Part shown: positions 17,344 through 24,098 of the stretch, piece after piece
Numbering within the stretch: the stretch's first letter is position 1
How the letters are laid out: every line of letters starts with the position of its first letter
NCBI GenBank assembly: GCA_037139195.1
Contig: JBAXGW010000011.1
Span: 19,800 to 83,799 of the forward strand
Length of the DNA: 64,000 nucleotides
DNA from: JBAXGW01 sp037139195
Lineage (GTDB): Bacteria > Bacteroidota > Bacteroidia > Bacteroidales > JAHJDW01
Direction of reading: 5' to 3'
Notes under the pieces: model-generated
What the model saw: only the letters and a program-made list of their open reading frames with translations
What the model was told of the DNA's origin: nothing
Database searches by the model: none
Position numbers and translations under genes: made by a program

Positions 17344-17748
17344 TTATTTCTTTTTTGTTGTTGCTGCCGCTGCTCCTGGTTTAGGTCTCTTTGTTCCATA
17401 CTTAGAACGACGTTGACGTCTACCGTCTACACCAGATGTATCTAAAGCACCTCTAACGATATGATATCTTACGCCTGGCAAATCTTTTACTCTTCCACCT
17501 CTTATTAAAACAATTGAATGCTCCTGTAAGTTGTGACCTTCGCCTGGAATATAAGCATTTACTTCTTTTCCATTAGTTAATCTAACTCTCGCAACCTTTC
17601 TCATTGCTGAATTTGGTTTCTTTGGTGTTGTTGTATAAACTCTAGTACATACACCTCTTCTTTGAGGGCAACTATCCAAAGCAGGAGACTTGCTTTTCAT
17701 AACCTTCTTTGTGCGTCCTTTACGAACTAACTGTTGTATAGTTGGCAT
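17344..17748 (-). CDS. rpsL: 30S ribosomal protein S12 (uS12)
   Basis: Decoding-centre protein. The start MPTIQQLVRKGR, then RGVCTRVYTTTPKKPNSAMR and RGGRVKDLPGVRYHIVRGAL match uS12. The lysines of the KKPNSA and RVKDLPG motifs, where streptomycin resistance usually arises, are wild type. The C-terminus has a small Ala/Thr/Lys extension, 134 aa in all. This is the first gene of the ribosomal super-operon and has its promoter about 55 nt upstream. Confidence 0.98.
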   Translation of the reverse strand: MPTIQQLVRKGRTKKVMKSKSPALDSCPQRRGVCTRVYTTTPKKPNSAMRKVARVRLTNGKEVNAYIPGEGHNLQEHSIVLIRGGRVKDLPGVRYHIVRGALDTSGVDGRRQRRSKYGTKRPKPGAAAATTKKK

Positions 17749-17803
17749 ATCTTAAACTGTTATTCTATTAATTAAATATTAAACTCATCTTTTTTGAGGA
17801 CTG

Positions 17804-17833
17804 CAAAGGTACTACAAAATTTCAGAAAACCAA
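17804..17833 (-). promoter_or_regulatory. Bacteroidota promoter of the ribosomal super-operon
   Basis: On the minus strand TTG (17833-17831), then 19 nt, then TACCTTTG (17811-17804), a full match to the TTG / TAnnTTTG consensus of the Bacteroidota primary sigma factor. Transcription should start near 17797, giving a leader of about 50 nt before rpsL. The flanking 17.83-18.07 kb is strongly A/T rich and shows no gene or tRNA. Confidence 0.8.
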
Positions 17834-18077
17834 TTTATTATGAAAAAAAATGTCATTTTTTCTTTATTTTTTTAAAAAAACATCATTTGCTTATCATCAT
17901 TTTTGATTAAAATATTGATTTTCTGAATTTTAAAAACAGTAATTATTAACAATAATTTGCTAATAAATTATTTTGAGCAATTAAAAAAAGACACAATCTG
18001 ATTGTATATATAATAATGTATAAACATAAAATCATTAGGATAAATCAAAATTGTATTGCAAATTAATGAAATAATAA

Positions 18078-18108
18078 TTGAATAATTGCTTATATTTTAT
18101 TATTCTTG
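18078..18108 (+). promoter_or_regulatory. promoter of the MBL-fold hydrolase gene
   Basis: TTG at 18078-18080, 20-nt spacer, TATTCTTG at 18101-18108 (one mismatch to TAnnTTTG). Transcription would begin around 18114, just before the ATG at 18123. The TTG at 18078, which opens a longer reading frame, is therefore more likely a -33 element than a start codon. The gap between rpsL and this gene (about 370 nt) holds only the two divergent promoters. Confidence 0.55.
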
Positions 18109-18122
18109 CAAAAAATATAAAT

Positions 18123-18965
18123 ATGATTGTTAAATCTATAATTGTAGACCGATATAAATCAGATGGAGGAGCTTGTTTTGGTGTTGTTCCTAAAACAATT
18201 TGGTCGAAGTTTTACCCTTCTGATGAACAAAATTTGATTACTTTGCTTACTCGAATTCTATACATTGTTGATGGAGATAGAAAAATTTTAATTGACTCGG
18301 GAATGGGACGAAAAAGAGACGTGAAATTTTATAAATACAAATATATACTTGAAGATATTGATTTGATTGAAGAACTCAATAAAATTAATGTCAAACCTGA
18401 AGACATTACTGATATTATTTTTACGCATCTACACGATGATCATGTTGGAGGAGCTTCTTATTTCAAAAATTCAAATAATAAAATTGAGCCCTATTTTATT
18501 AATGCTAAATATTGGGTTACAAAAAAGCAATGGAATCATGCTCATAACCCAAACAAAAGAGAAGCAGCTTCCTATTATGTAGACAATTTGGATGTACTAG
18601 AAAACACAGGAAATGTAAACTTTATCACTGCTAGTACATTTCAATTTACAGAAAATATTTTGTTAGAAGAAAAGAATGGACATACGCCTGGCTTGTTGAT
18701 TGCCTACTTGAAATACAAAGAACAAACACTCGTTTATACCGCCGATTTTATTCCTTCGTTTGCACATATTCCGATTCCTTATTTGGCAAGTTATGACATT
18801 GAGCCAATAATAGTAATGGAAGAAAAAGAAAAATTTTTAAAAAAAGCAGTTGAAAATAATTATATACTTGTTTTCGAACACGACCCTCTTTTTGAATGTT
18901 GCAAAGTTATGGATACAGAGCGTGGTTTTAAGAATGGAGAGGCCCAATTAATAAGCAATTTATAG
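18123..18965 (+). CDS. MBL-fold metallo-hydrolase
   Basis: Cytosolic metallo-beta-lactamase-fold enzyme of 280 aa. The zinc motif HxHxDH appears in DIIFTHLHDDHVGG. Further metal ligands are likely the His in EKNGHTPG, the Asp in YTADFIP and the His in VFEHDP. The N-terminal GACFGVVPKTIWSKFYPSDE resembles a family of lactonase-like hydrolases common in Bacteroidota, but the substrate is unknown. I chose the ATG at 18123 because a TTG start at 18078 would lie in the promoter. It ends 4 nt from the convergent cysteine desulfurase gene, with no visible terminator between them. Confidence 0.85.
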   Translation: MIVKSIIVDRYKSDGGACFGVVPKTIWSKFYPSDEQNLITLLTRILYIVDGDRKILIDSGMGRKRDVKFYKYKYILEDIDLIEELNKINVKPEDITDIIFTHLHDDHVGGASYFKNSNNKIEPYFINAKYWVTKKQWNHAHNPNKREAASYYVDNLDVLENTGNVNFITASTFQFTENILLEEKNGHTPGLLIAYLKYKEQTLVYTADFIPSFAHIPIPYLASYDIEPIIVMEEKEKFLKKAVENNYILVFEHDPLFECCKVMDTERGFKNGEAQLISNL

Positions 18966-18969
18966 CACT

Positions 18970-20103
18970 TTAATTTTTGCAATGCTTTTTTAAAACGTCA
19001 ATGCAAAAATCTATTTCTTCAATTGTATTATAGCGAGAAAAAGAAAAACGAATTGCAGGCATTGAAAGGTCAGCATTAATATTATTTAATACATGTGAGG
19101 GGTTAATCACTCCTGAGCTACAAGCACTCCCTCCCGAAATTGCTATTCCTTCAATATCAATATTAAAGAGTAGCATTTCAGATTTTTCATTTACTGGAAA
19201 TGAAACATTTACAATTGTATATAAACCTGAATTTTCGCAGGTTCCATTAAAAGATACTGAATTAAATTCAGATTTTAATTTAGAAACAAAATAGTTCTTA
19301 AGTTTAGTAATGTATTCAAAATTTGGAACATGATTATCAGTGGCAATCAACAATGCTTTAGCTAAACCAACTATTCCATATATATTTTCTGTTCCTGATC
19401 TATTATTGCGTTCTTGTCCACCACCAAAAATAAACGGGCTTAATTTGTGTTTGCCATTAACATACAAAAACCCTATTCCTTTGGGTCCATGAAACTTATG
19501 AGCAGAGCAGCTTATAAAATCTATATGAATGTTTTTTAAATCGATAGGATACTTTCCAAGAGTTTGAACTGTATCACATAAAAACAAGGCATTATGTTTA
19601 ACGCATAGTTCGCTAACTTCTTTTATGGGCAAAAGTGTCCCAATCTCATTATTTGCATGCATTAAACAAACTAATGAATTTGCATTTTGTTGAAGTAAAA
19701 GTTCTAAGTCCTTAGTATCTACTTCCCCTTTTTCAGAAATTTTTACAAAATCAATTTTTATTTTGGATTCAGATTCAAGTTTTTCGAGCGTATGAAGAAC
19801 TGCGTGATGTTCAATTCGGGAAGTAATTACACTTGTAATTCCATTTTGCATGCAATGGTTTATTGCTGTATTTATTGCTTCTGTTCCTCCAGATGTAAAT
19901 AATATTTCGGAAGGCGATGCATTGATGATTTTAGCCACTTCACGTCTGGAATTTTCAATAATAACTCTTGCTTCGCGACCAAAACTATGGATAGAAGATG
20001 GATTTCCGTATGTTGAATTCATTACCTGAGTGATAACTGATATTACTTCAGTATCCATCGGCGTTGTAGCAGCATTATCGAAATATATCTTTGTTTTTTC
20101 CAT
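18970..20103 (-). CDS. cysteine desulfurase (NifS/IscS-like), class V PLP enzyme
   Basis: Transfers sulfur from cysteine to an active-site cysteine for Fe-S cluster or thio-cofactor synthesis. In the 377-aa frame from MEKTKIYFDNAATT, the PLP lysine is K203 in SCSAHKFHGPKG, the stacking histidine is in EHH (99-101), and the catalytic cysteine is C328 in SGGSACSSG. The short loop with SACSSG resembles group I (IscS/NifS) enzymes. The start at 20103 avoids overlap with the upstream gene; an upstream alternative at 20124 would overlap it by 11 nt. No IscU, SufE or tRNA-thiolation gene is adjacent, so the acceptor is unknown. Confidence 0.88.
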   Translation of the reverse strand: MEKTKIYFDNAATTPMDTEVISVITQVMNSTYGNPSSIHSFGREARVIIENSRREVAKIINASPSEILFTSGGTEAINTAINHCMQNGITSVITSRIEHHAVLHTLEKLESESKIKIDFVKISEKGEVDTKDLELLLQQNANSLVCLMHANNEIGTLLPIKEVSELCVKHNALFLCDTVQTLGKYPIDLKNIHIDFISCSAHKFHGPKGIGFLYVNGKHKLSPFIFGGGQERNNRSGTENIYGIVGLAKALLIATDNHVPNFEYITKLKNYFVSKLKSEFNSVSFNGTCENSGLYTIVNVSFPVNEKSEMLLFNIDIEGIAISGGSACSSGVINPSHVLNNINADLSMPAIRFSFSRYNTIEEIDFCIDVLKKHCKN

Positions 20104-20113
20104 TAAATTTATT

Positions 20114-21601
20114 TTATAAAGCAAACCATTTATCTAATTCCCCGATAAGTGGAGTTTTAAAAGATTTGTGAGCAAATTCATTTTTCTTTTTATCATAGTC
20201 ATAGAATTTCATCCATTCATTTGCATTTGCAACTACTTGGCGAATTGCATCAATGACAAACAATAATTCCTGATTCGTCATAGTTGGATGAAGCGATAAA
20301 CGAACCCAGCCTGGTTTTTCAGAAAGATCGCCAGAATTAATTTTATCCGTGATATCTTTCGATTGCGAATGGCCAACATGGAGTAAATAGTGTCCATAGG
20401 TTCCAGCACATGCACAACCTCCTCTTACTTGAATTCCAAAAAAATCGTTAAGAAGTTTAACAATTAAATTATAATGAATATCCATTGTATAAAAAGAAAT
20501 AACTCCTAAACGATGTTTTACATTATCAGCAAGTATATATACCCCTTTAATATTTGAAATGCCATCGAATGCGATTTCTAATAATTCCTCTTCTCTTTTT
20601 TTTATGTTTTCAATCTTCATTTTTTCTTTCAACTTAATTGAAAGTGCAGTTCTTATAGCTTGTAAAAATCCGGGAGTACCGCCATCTTCTCTAGCTTCTA
20701 TATCATCAACATACTTATATTCTCCCCACATATTAGTCCAATCAACAGTGCCACCACCCGGATTATCAGGAGTTTTACAGTTATATAAACTTCTATTAAA
20801 AATCAAAACACCTGAAGAGCTAGGACCACCTAGAAATTTATGTGGGGAAAAGAAAATTGCATCTAACGCTTTCAAAGGGTCATTGCCTGGATGCATATCT
20901 ATTTCAAGATAAGGAGCAGAAGCTGCAAAATCTACAAAACAAAGACCTCCATTTTCGTGCATTATTTTTGCAATTTCGTGATATGGTGTTACAATTCCTG
21001 TAACATTAGAACATGCAGTGATTGAAGCTATTTTAAATGGACGATTTTTATATTTTTCAAGCGCTGCCTTTAAGTTATTTGTATCGAAAAGCAATTCCTC
21101 GTTAGGCTCTATAACAACTACCTCCGCCATTGTTTCGTACCAAGAGGTATGATTAGAATGGTGTTCCATGTGAGAAATAAAAACTACTGGCTTTTCAGCA
21201 TCTTTTAAACAAGCTTTGCCAGAAAGTGCACCACAAGTTTTTAACCCTAAAATGCGCTGAAATTTATTAACAACTGCTGTCATTCCAAAACCAGCAAATA
21301 TTAATACATCTTCTTTATGTGCATTGCAATGTTTTTTAATAATCTCACGAGCTTCATGATAAGCATTTGTCATTAAAGTACCTGTTTCGCTCGTTTCAGT
21401 ATGAGTATTTCCAATGTATTTTCCAAAATCGTTTGAAAGCTTTTCTTCAATTTGATTATAGAAGCGACCACTAGCAATCCAGTCGGCATAAATCATTTGT
21501 TTGTTACCAAAAGGAGTTTCAAATTCTTGGTCAATACCAATAATGTTTTTTCTAAACTGATTGAAATAAAGTTCTAAGTCGGAAGATATGTTGTTGTTCA
21601 T
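20114..21601 (-). CDS. aminotransferase class V-fold PLP enzyme (SufS/CsdA-like)
   Basis: A 495-aa PLP enzyme, longer than the usual ~400 aa. HMEHHSNHTSWYE (about 144-156) supplies the pyridine-stacking His, VDFAASAP the cofactor Asp, and SPHKFLGGP the Schiff-base Lys (K255). A cysteine-containing loop RGGCACAGTYGHY near residue 395 is in the position of the desulfurase catalytic Cys. The ISHMEHHSNH and RGGCACAG motifs define a family often annotated only as class V aminotransferase, so the substrate is open. It is 10 nt upstream of the cysteine desulfurase and probably co-transcribed. A TATATTTG -7 box lies at 21646-21639. Confidence 0.85.
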   Translation of the reverse strand: MNNNISSDLELYFNQFRKNIIGIDQEFETPFGNKQMIYADWIASGRFYNQIEEKLSNDFGKYIGNTHTETSETGTLMTNAYHEAREIIKKHCNAHKEDVLIFAGFGMTAVVNKFQRILGLKTCGALSGKACLKDAEKPVVFISHMEHHSNHTSWYETMAEVVVIEPNEELLFDTNNLKAALEKYKNRPFKIASITACSNVTGIVTPYHEIAKIMHENGGLCFVDFAASAPYLEIDMHPGNDPLKALDAIFFSPHKFLGGPSSSGVLIFNRSLYNCKTPDNPGGGTVDWTNMWGEYKYVDDIEAREDGGTPGFLQAIRTALSIKLKEKMKIENIKKREEELLEIAFDGISNIKGVYILADNVKHRLGVISFYTMDIHYNLIVKLLNDFFGIQVRGGCACAGTYGHYLLHVGHSQSKDITDKINSGDLSEKPGWVRLSLHPTMTNQELLFVIDAIRQVVANANEWMKFYDYDKKKNEFAHKSFKTPLIGELDKWFAL

Positions 21602-21638
21602 ACAAAATCTAATATCTAAATATTTATATATTAAGATG

Positions 21639-21646
21639 CAAATATA
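21639..21646 (-). promoter_or_regulatory. -7 element for the class V PLP enzyme pair
   Basis: TATATTTG on the minus strand, matching TAnnTTTG, 38 nt before the ATG at 21601. No convincing -33 TTG is present at 19-21 nt, so the call rests on the -7 box alone. Confidence 0.4.
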
Positions 21647-21703
21647 AAGAAAAATTAATTTTTTCTATTATTATTTTCACACAACAACATTTTCAATCAA
21701 TAT

Positions 21704-22528
21704 TTAATACCCCAACCTTATATCGTAGGTTTTGTTTTTTATAGTTAGTGTGGCATTATCATCGCAATCGCCAGCACCAAAATCAAGTATTCTAGGATCG
21801 ATTCCATCTGGTTTAATTTCAATTTTCCCTGATGTAATCCATTTGCAATCTAAATTAACTTTAAGCGCCTCGGTTATATTTATTGTAAAGTTTTTGCCTT
21901 TTGCACTAGTTCCAGAGGCAGTACCCGTTACTAAGTACTCATCGTCTAAAAGCGTAGGCCATGGAGTTGTATAACCAGCAATCCATTCACGTTTTCTGGT
22001 AGAAGTCCAAGTTATTGTGCCTTCATCCGTAATTATTGCAGCATTTGTAACTTTTATAGTAAACTCTAAATTCCCATTTCCATTAAAACCATCATTGCTA
22101 ATAGTTTTTGTTCCAGTTATTTTCTTGTCGTCTCTTTGGTAATCGACAAGTGATATTGTGATAAGCGTTCCTGGCGTTCTGTATTTTCCACTAAAAACAG
22201 CAATAATTTTTCCTTTTCTTGTAACCGCTTTTCCATCCGTGCAACCTGTTCCAAAATCTATAGTTAGCGTTTTTGGATACGTTCCAGTATCGGCTGGCAA
22301 TATTGTTACAAGAGCACAACCAGAATTAGTAGATTTCTTTGAATTCAAAGCCTCATCATATCCATTGTTAACTTGTCTGAACACATCGTCGAAAATACCT
22401 TCAGCAACGCTGTTATCAACAGAAACATCTTTCAGCTCTTCACGTTCGGCTTTTTTGCATGAATTAAATGTGATAATCGATGTAATTATTATTAATGCTA
22501 AGAGATAAAAAAATATTGTCTTTTTCAT
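21704..22528 (-). CDS. hypothetical lipoprotein
   Basis: A 274-aa protein with an N-terminal hydrophobic stretch (about residues 5-20) and a lipobox-like TFNSC followed by KKAEREE, so probably lipidated and exported. The body is predicted beta-rich: repeated segments such as VTRKGKIIAVFSGKY, GNGNLEFTIKVTNAAII and GTITWTSTRKREW suggest a beta-sandwich. I do not recognise a named family. Two Cys residues late in the chain (LDCKW, GDCDD) could form a disulfide. A TATTTTTG -7 box lies at 22562-22555. Confidence 0.7.
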   Translation of the reverse strand: MKKTIFFYLLALIIITSIITFNSCKKAEREELKDVSVDNSVAEGIFDDVFRQVNNGYDEALNSKKSTNSGCALVTILPADTGTYPKTLTIDFGTGCTDGKAVTRKGKIIAVFSGKYRTPGTLITISLVDYQRDDKKITGTKTISNDGFNGNGNLEFTIKVTNAAIITDEGTITWTSTRKREWIAGYTTPWPTLLDDEYLVTGTASGTSAKGKNFTINITEALKVNLDCKWITSGKIEIKPDGIDPRILDFGAGDCDDNATLTIKNKTYDIRLGY

Positions 22529-22554
22529 ATTATTTAAAATAAAAAATTAAGTTT

Positions 22555-22562
22555 CAAAAATA
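22555..22562 (-). promoter_or_regulatory. -7 element for the lipoprotein gene at 21704-22528
   Basis: TATTTTTG on the minus strand, a match to TAnnTTTG, 27 nt before the ATG at 22528. The upstream region is A/T rich and shows no clear -33 element. Confidence 0.4.
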
Positions 22563-22603
22563 CAATTTTTAAATATATATTTGATTTTTTTATACTGTTT
22601 TTT

Positions 22604-23104
22604 TTACCAATCACTACCACCTCCAGCTCCGCCAAAATCTCCGCCTCCGAAATCAAATCCACCAGAACTACCAGAATCTGAAAATGTGCCCCACGATCCA
22701 ACTGCTTCTGAATTACTTAATAAACTTTGTTTTAATTGAGATCTTAGACAATGGGCTAGATTTTTATAATGCGAAAAATAATATTTATCTAGCCAACTCT
22801 CTGCTTCTACACTTCCATTAAAAGCATTTGCGGTGGCAGCCCAAACCTTCCAATCATTTCTTATTAAAAAATCTATTGCTGATTTATTTCTGTTTAATGC
22901 TGAAATAAAAGCTGAAATATGAAGTATCCTATAATTATTAAGCCAATTAAACGCGTTTTCATTTCCATGAATAACAAAATCACAAAAAGCTGCTAATTCA
23001 GGCTTTAAAGACAAAAGCTCACTAAACTTTTCTTCATCATCCATTATAGCAGAACAAAACAAATTAATATCATTTATAGTGTATATATATTTCTTTGGCT
23101 TCAT
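22604..23104 (-). CDS. hypothetical protein with Gly-rich C-terminal tail
   Basis: 166 aa, no signal peptide or membrane segment, mostly predicted helical (residues 1-125). The tail then changes completely to SGSSGGFDFGGGDFGGAGGG ending in SDW. Such Gly/Phe/Asp tails with a final Trp are seen at the ends of TPM-type membrane proteins, but no TPM domain is present. The helical part contains repeated W-rich segments (NAFNWLNNYR, DWKVWAATANAFNG, AESWLDKYY) that look like degenerate repeats. Its ATG overlaps the stop of the upstream kinase gene by 4 nt, so the two are translationally coupled. Confidence 0.6.
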   Translation of the reverse strand: MKPKKYIYTINDINLFCSAIMDDEEKFSELLSLKPELAAFCDFVIHGNENAFNWLNNYRILHISAFISALNRNKSAIDFLIRNDWKVWAATANAFNGSVEAESWLDKYYFSHYKNLAHCLRSQLKQSLLSNSEAVGSWGTFSDSGSSGGFDFGGGDFGGAGGGSDW

Positions 23105-23826
23105 ATAATTTTAGCGCAAACTAATGATTTATTTATAGAAAATCCCGTGTCATTTTTTGATGAAAAACAATATTTATCTCCTTGTTTTTCAATTAAAATT
23201 GGTTCTTCTGAATTTCCTTCCTTAATATTTATAATTGATTTTGGGGAAATCCAAAAATGGTTAAAACTCTCACCTTCTTGATAATTCTTAAAACAATTTA
23301 ATATTACCTCGGCAATTTGCTCAGGAGTTGCGATTGAAGTATCAACCACTAAATCATAATTATTATAATCGCTCAAAAGAACATTATACTGTGTTTTAAA
23401 TCTTAATTCCTCGCTTGCTCTACGTTGAATAATTTTTTGCTTTGCTAAATCAACATCATTGTACGCTTCACTTATTCTTTGCTTGTCGGCATAAACCCTT
23501 TTTGCAGATGTATCAATATCTACAGCCAAATAAATTTTAAAAGAGTTAGGCACAAAATTCCATGCTAATCTCGAATCAAAAATAATTGGTTTTTCTTGTT
23601 TTCCAAGCTCAGCAACCATATTGTCGCATTCAATATCAAGTTCGGGATGGGTTTCCATATAGATATTAAATTGCGTAGCATCCATATTATACTTTTCGGC
23701 TATTTTACGTTGAATTCCACCAACAGAAATAACTTCATAAACCAATTTATCTTTCAATATTTTACAAACCGAACTTTTCCCACTTCCAAGGTCGCCAGTT
23801 ACTGTTATTTTGTTTTTTAATATCAT
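23101..23826 (-). CDS. cytidylate-kinase-like P-loop kinase
   Basis: 241 aa. The Walker A motif GDLGSGKSS is at residues 11-19, followed by a helix and KYNMDATQFNIYMETHPELD, the arrangement seen in AAA_33/cytidylate-kinase-like proteins. RLAWNFVP and KRVYADKQRISEAYNDVDLA resemble the substrate and lid regions of that group. After about residue 185 there is an extra C-terminal segment of some 55 residues (FWISPKSIINIKEGN onward) not needed for a kinase. The true substrate cannot be read from the sequence. It overlaps the downstream Gly-tail gene by 4 nt. Confidence 0.7.
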   Translation of the reverse strand: MILKNKITVTGDLGSGKSSVCKILKDKLVYEVISVGGIQRKIAEKYNMDATQFNIYMETHPELDIECDNMVAELGKQEKPIIFDSRLAWNFVPNSFKIYLAVDIDTSAKRVYADKQRISEAYNDVDLAKQKIIQRRASEELRFKTQYNVLLSDYNNYDLVVDTSIATPEQIAEVILNCFKNYQEGESFNHFWISPKSIINIKEGNSEEPILIEKQGDKYCFSSKNDTGFSINKSLVCAKII

Positions 23827-23887
23827 AAAACAATTCTAAACTTCTAATTACAAAAAAAACCGTAAGCTTTTTTTAATCTCTTTGTAG

Positions 23888-23904
23888 CCTTCGACTCCGC
23901 TCAG
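23888..23904 (+). repeat. TTCGACTCCGCTCAG intergenic element, copy 1
   Basis: CCTTCGACTCCGCTCAG occurs exactly again at 27369-27385, and in related form, inverted, at 50979-50992. It lies in the 272-nt spacer between the kinase gene and the divergent helicase gene. Confidence 0.7.
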
Positions 23905-24070
23905 TCTGCGGACATTATGAACAAGTCAAAAAGTATTCATTATAAAAGTGTTGTATTCAACTTACAGATATAAAGGAATTACAAAAATAGTAATAAAACA
24001 GAATAAAACAGGTGGAATTAATATTTAATTTTTCTTTATTAACATCAATCCCTGATGACTAAAAAATTAG

Positions 24071-24078
24071 TATTTTTG
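24071..24078 (+). promoter_or_regulatory. -7 element of the helicase gene
   Basis: TATTTTTG matches TAnnTTTG, 20 nt before the GTG start at 24099. No TTG is found at 19-21 nt upstream. Confidence 0.45.
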
Positions 24079-24098
24079 CAATAATCAAAATTTGAAAA

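Noticed and set aside
17749..18077. tRNA or small RNA gene in the spacer upstream of rpsL
   Set aside because: The spacer is extremely A/T rich, with no cloverleaf, CCA end or stable stem; only the promoters are supported.
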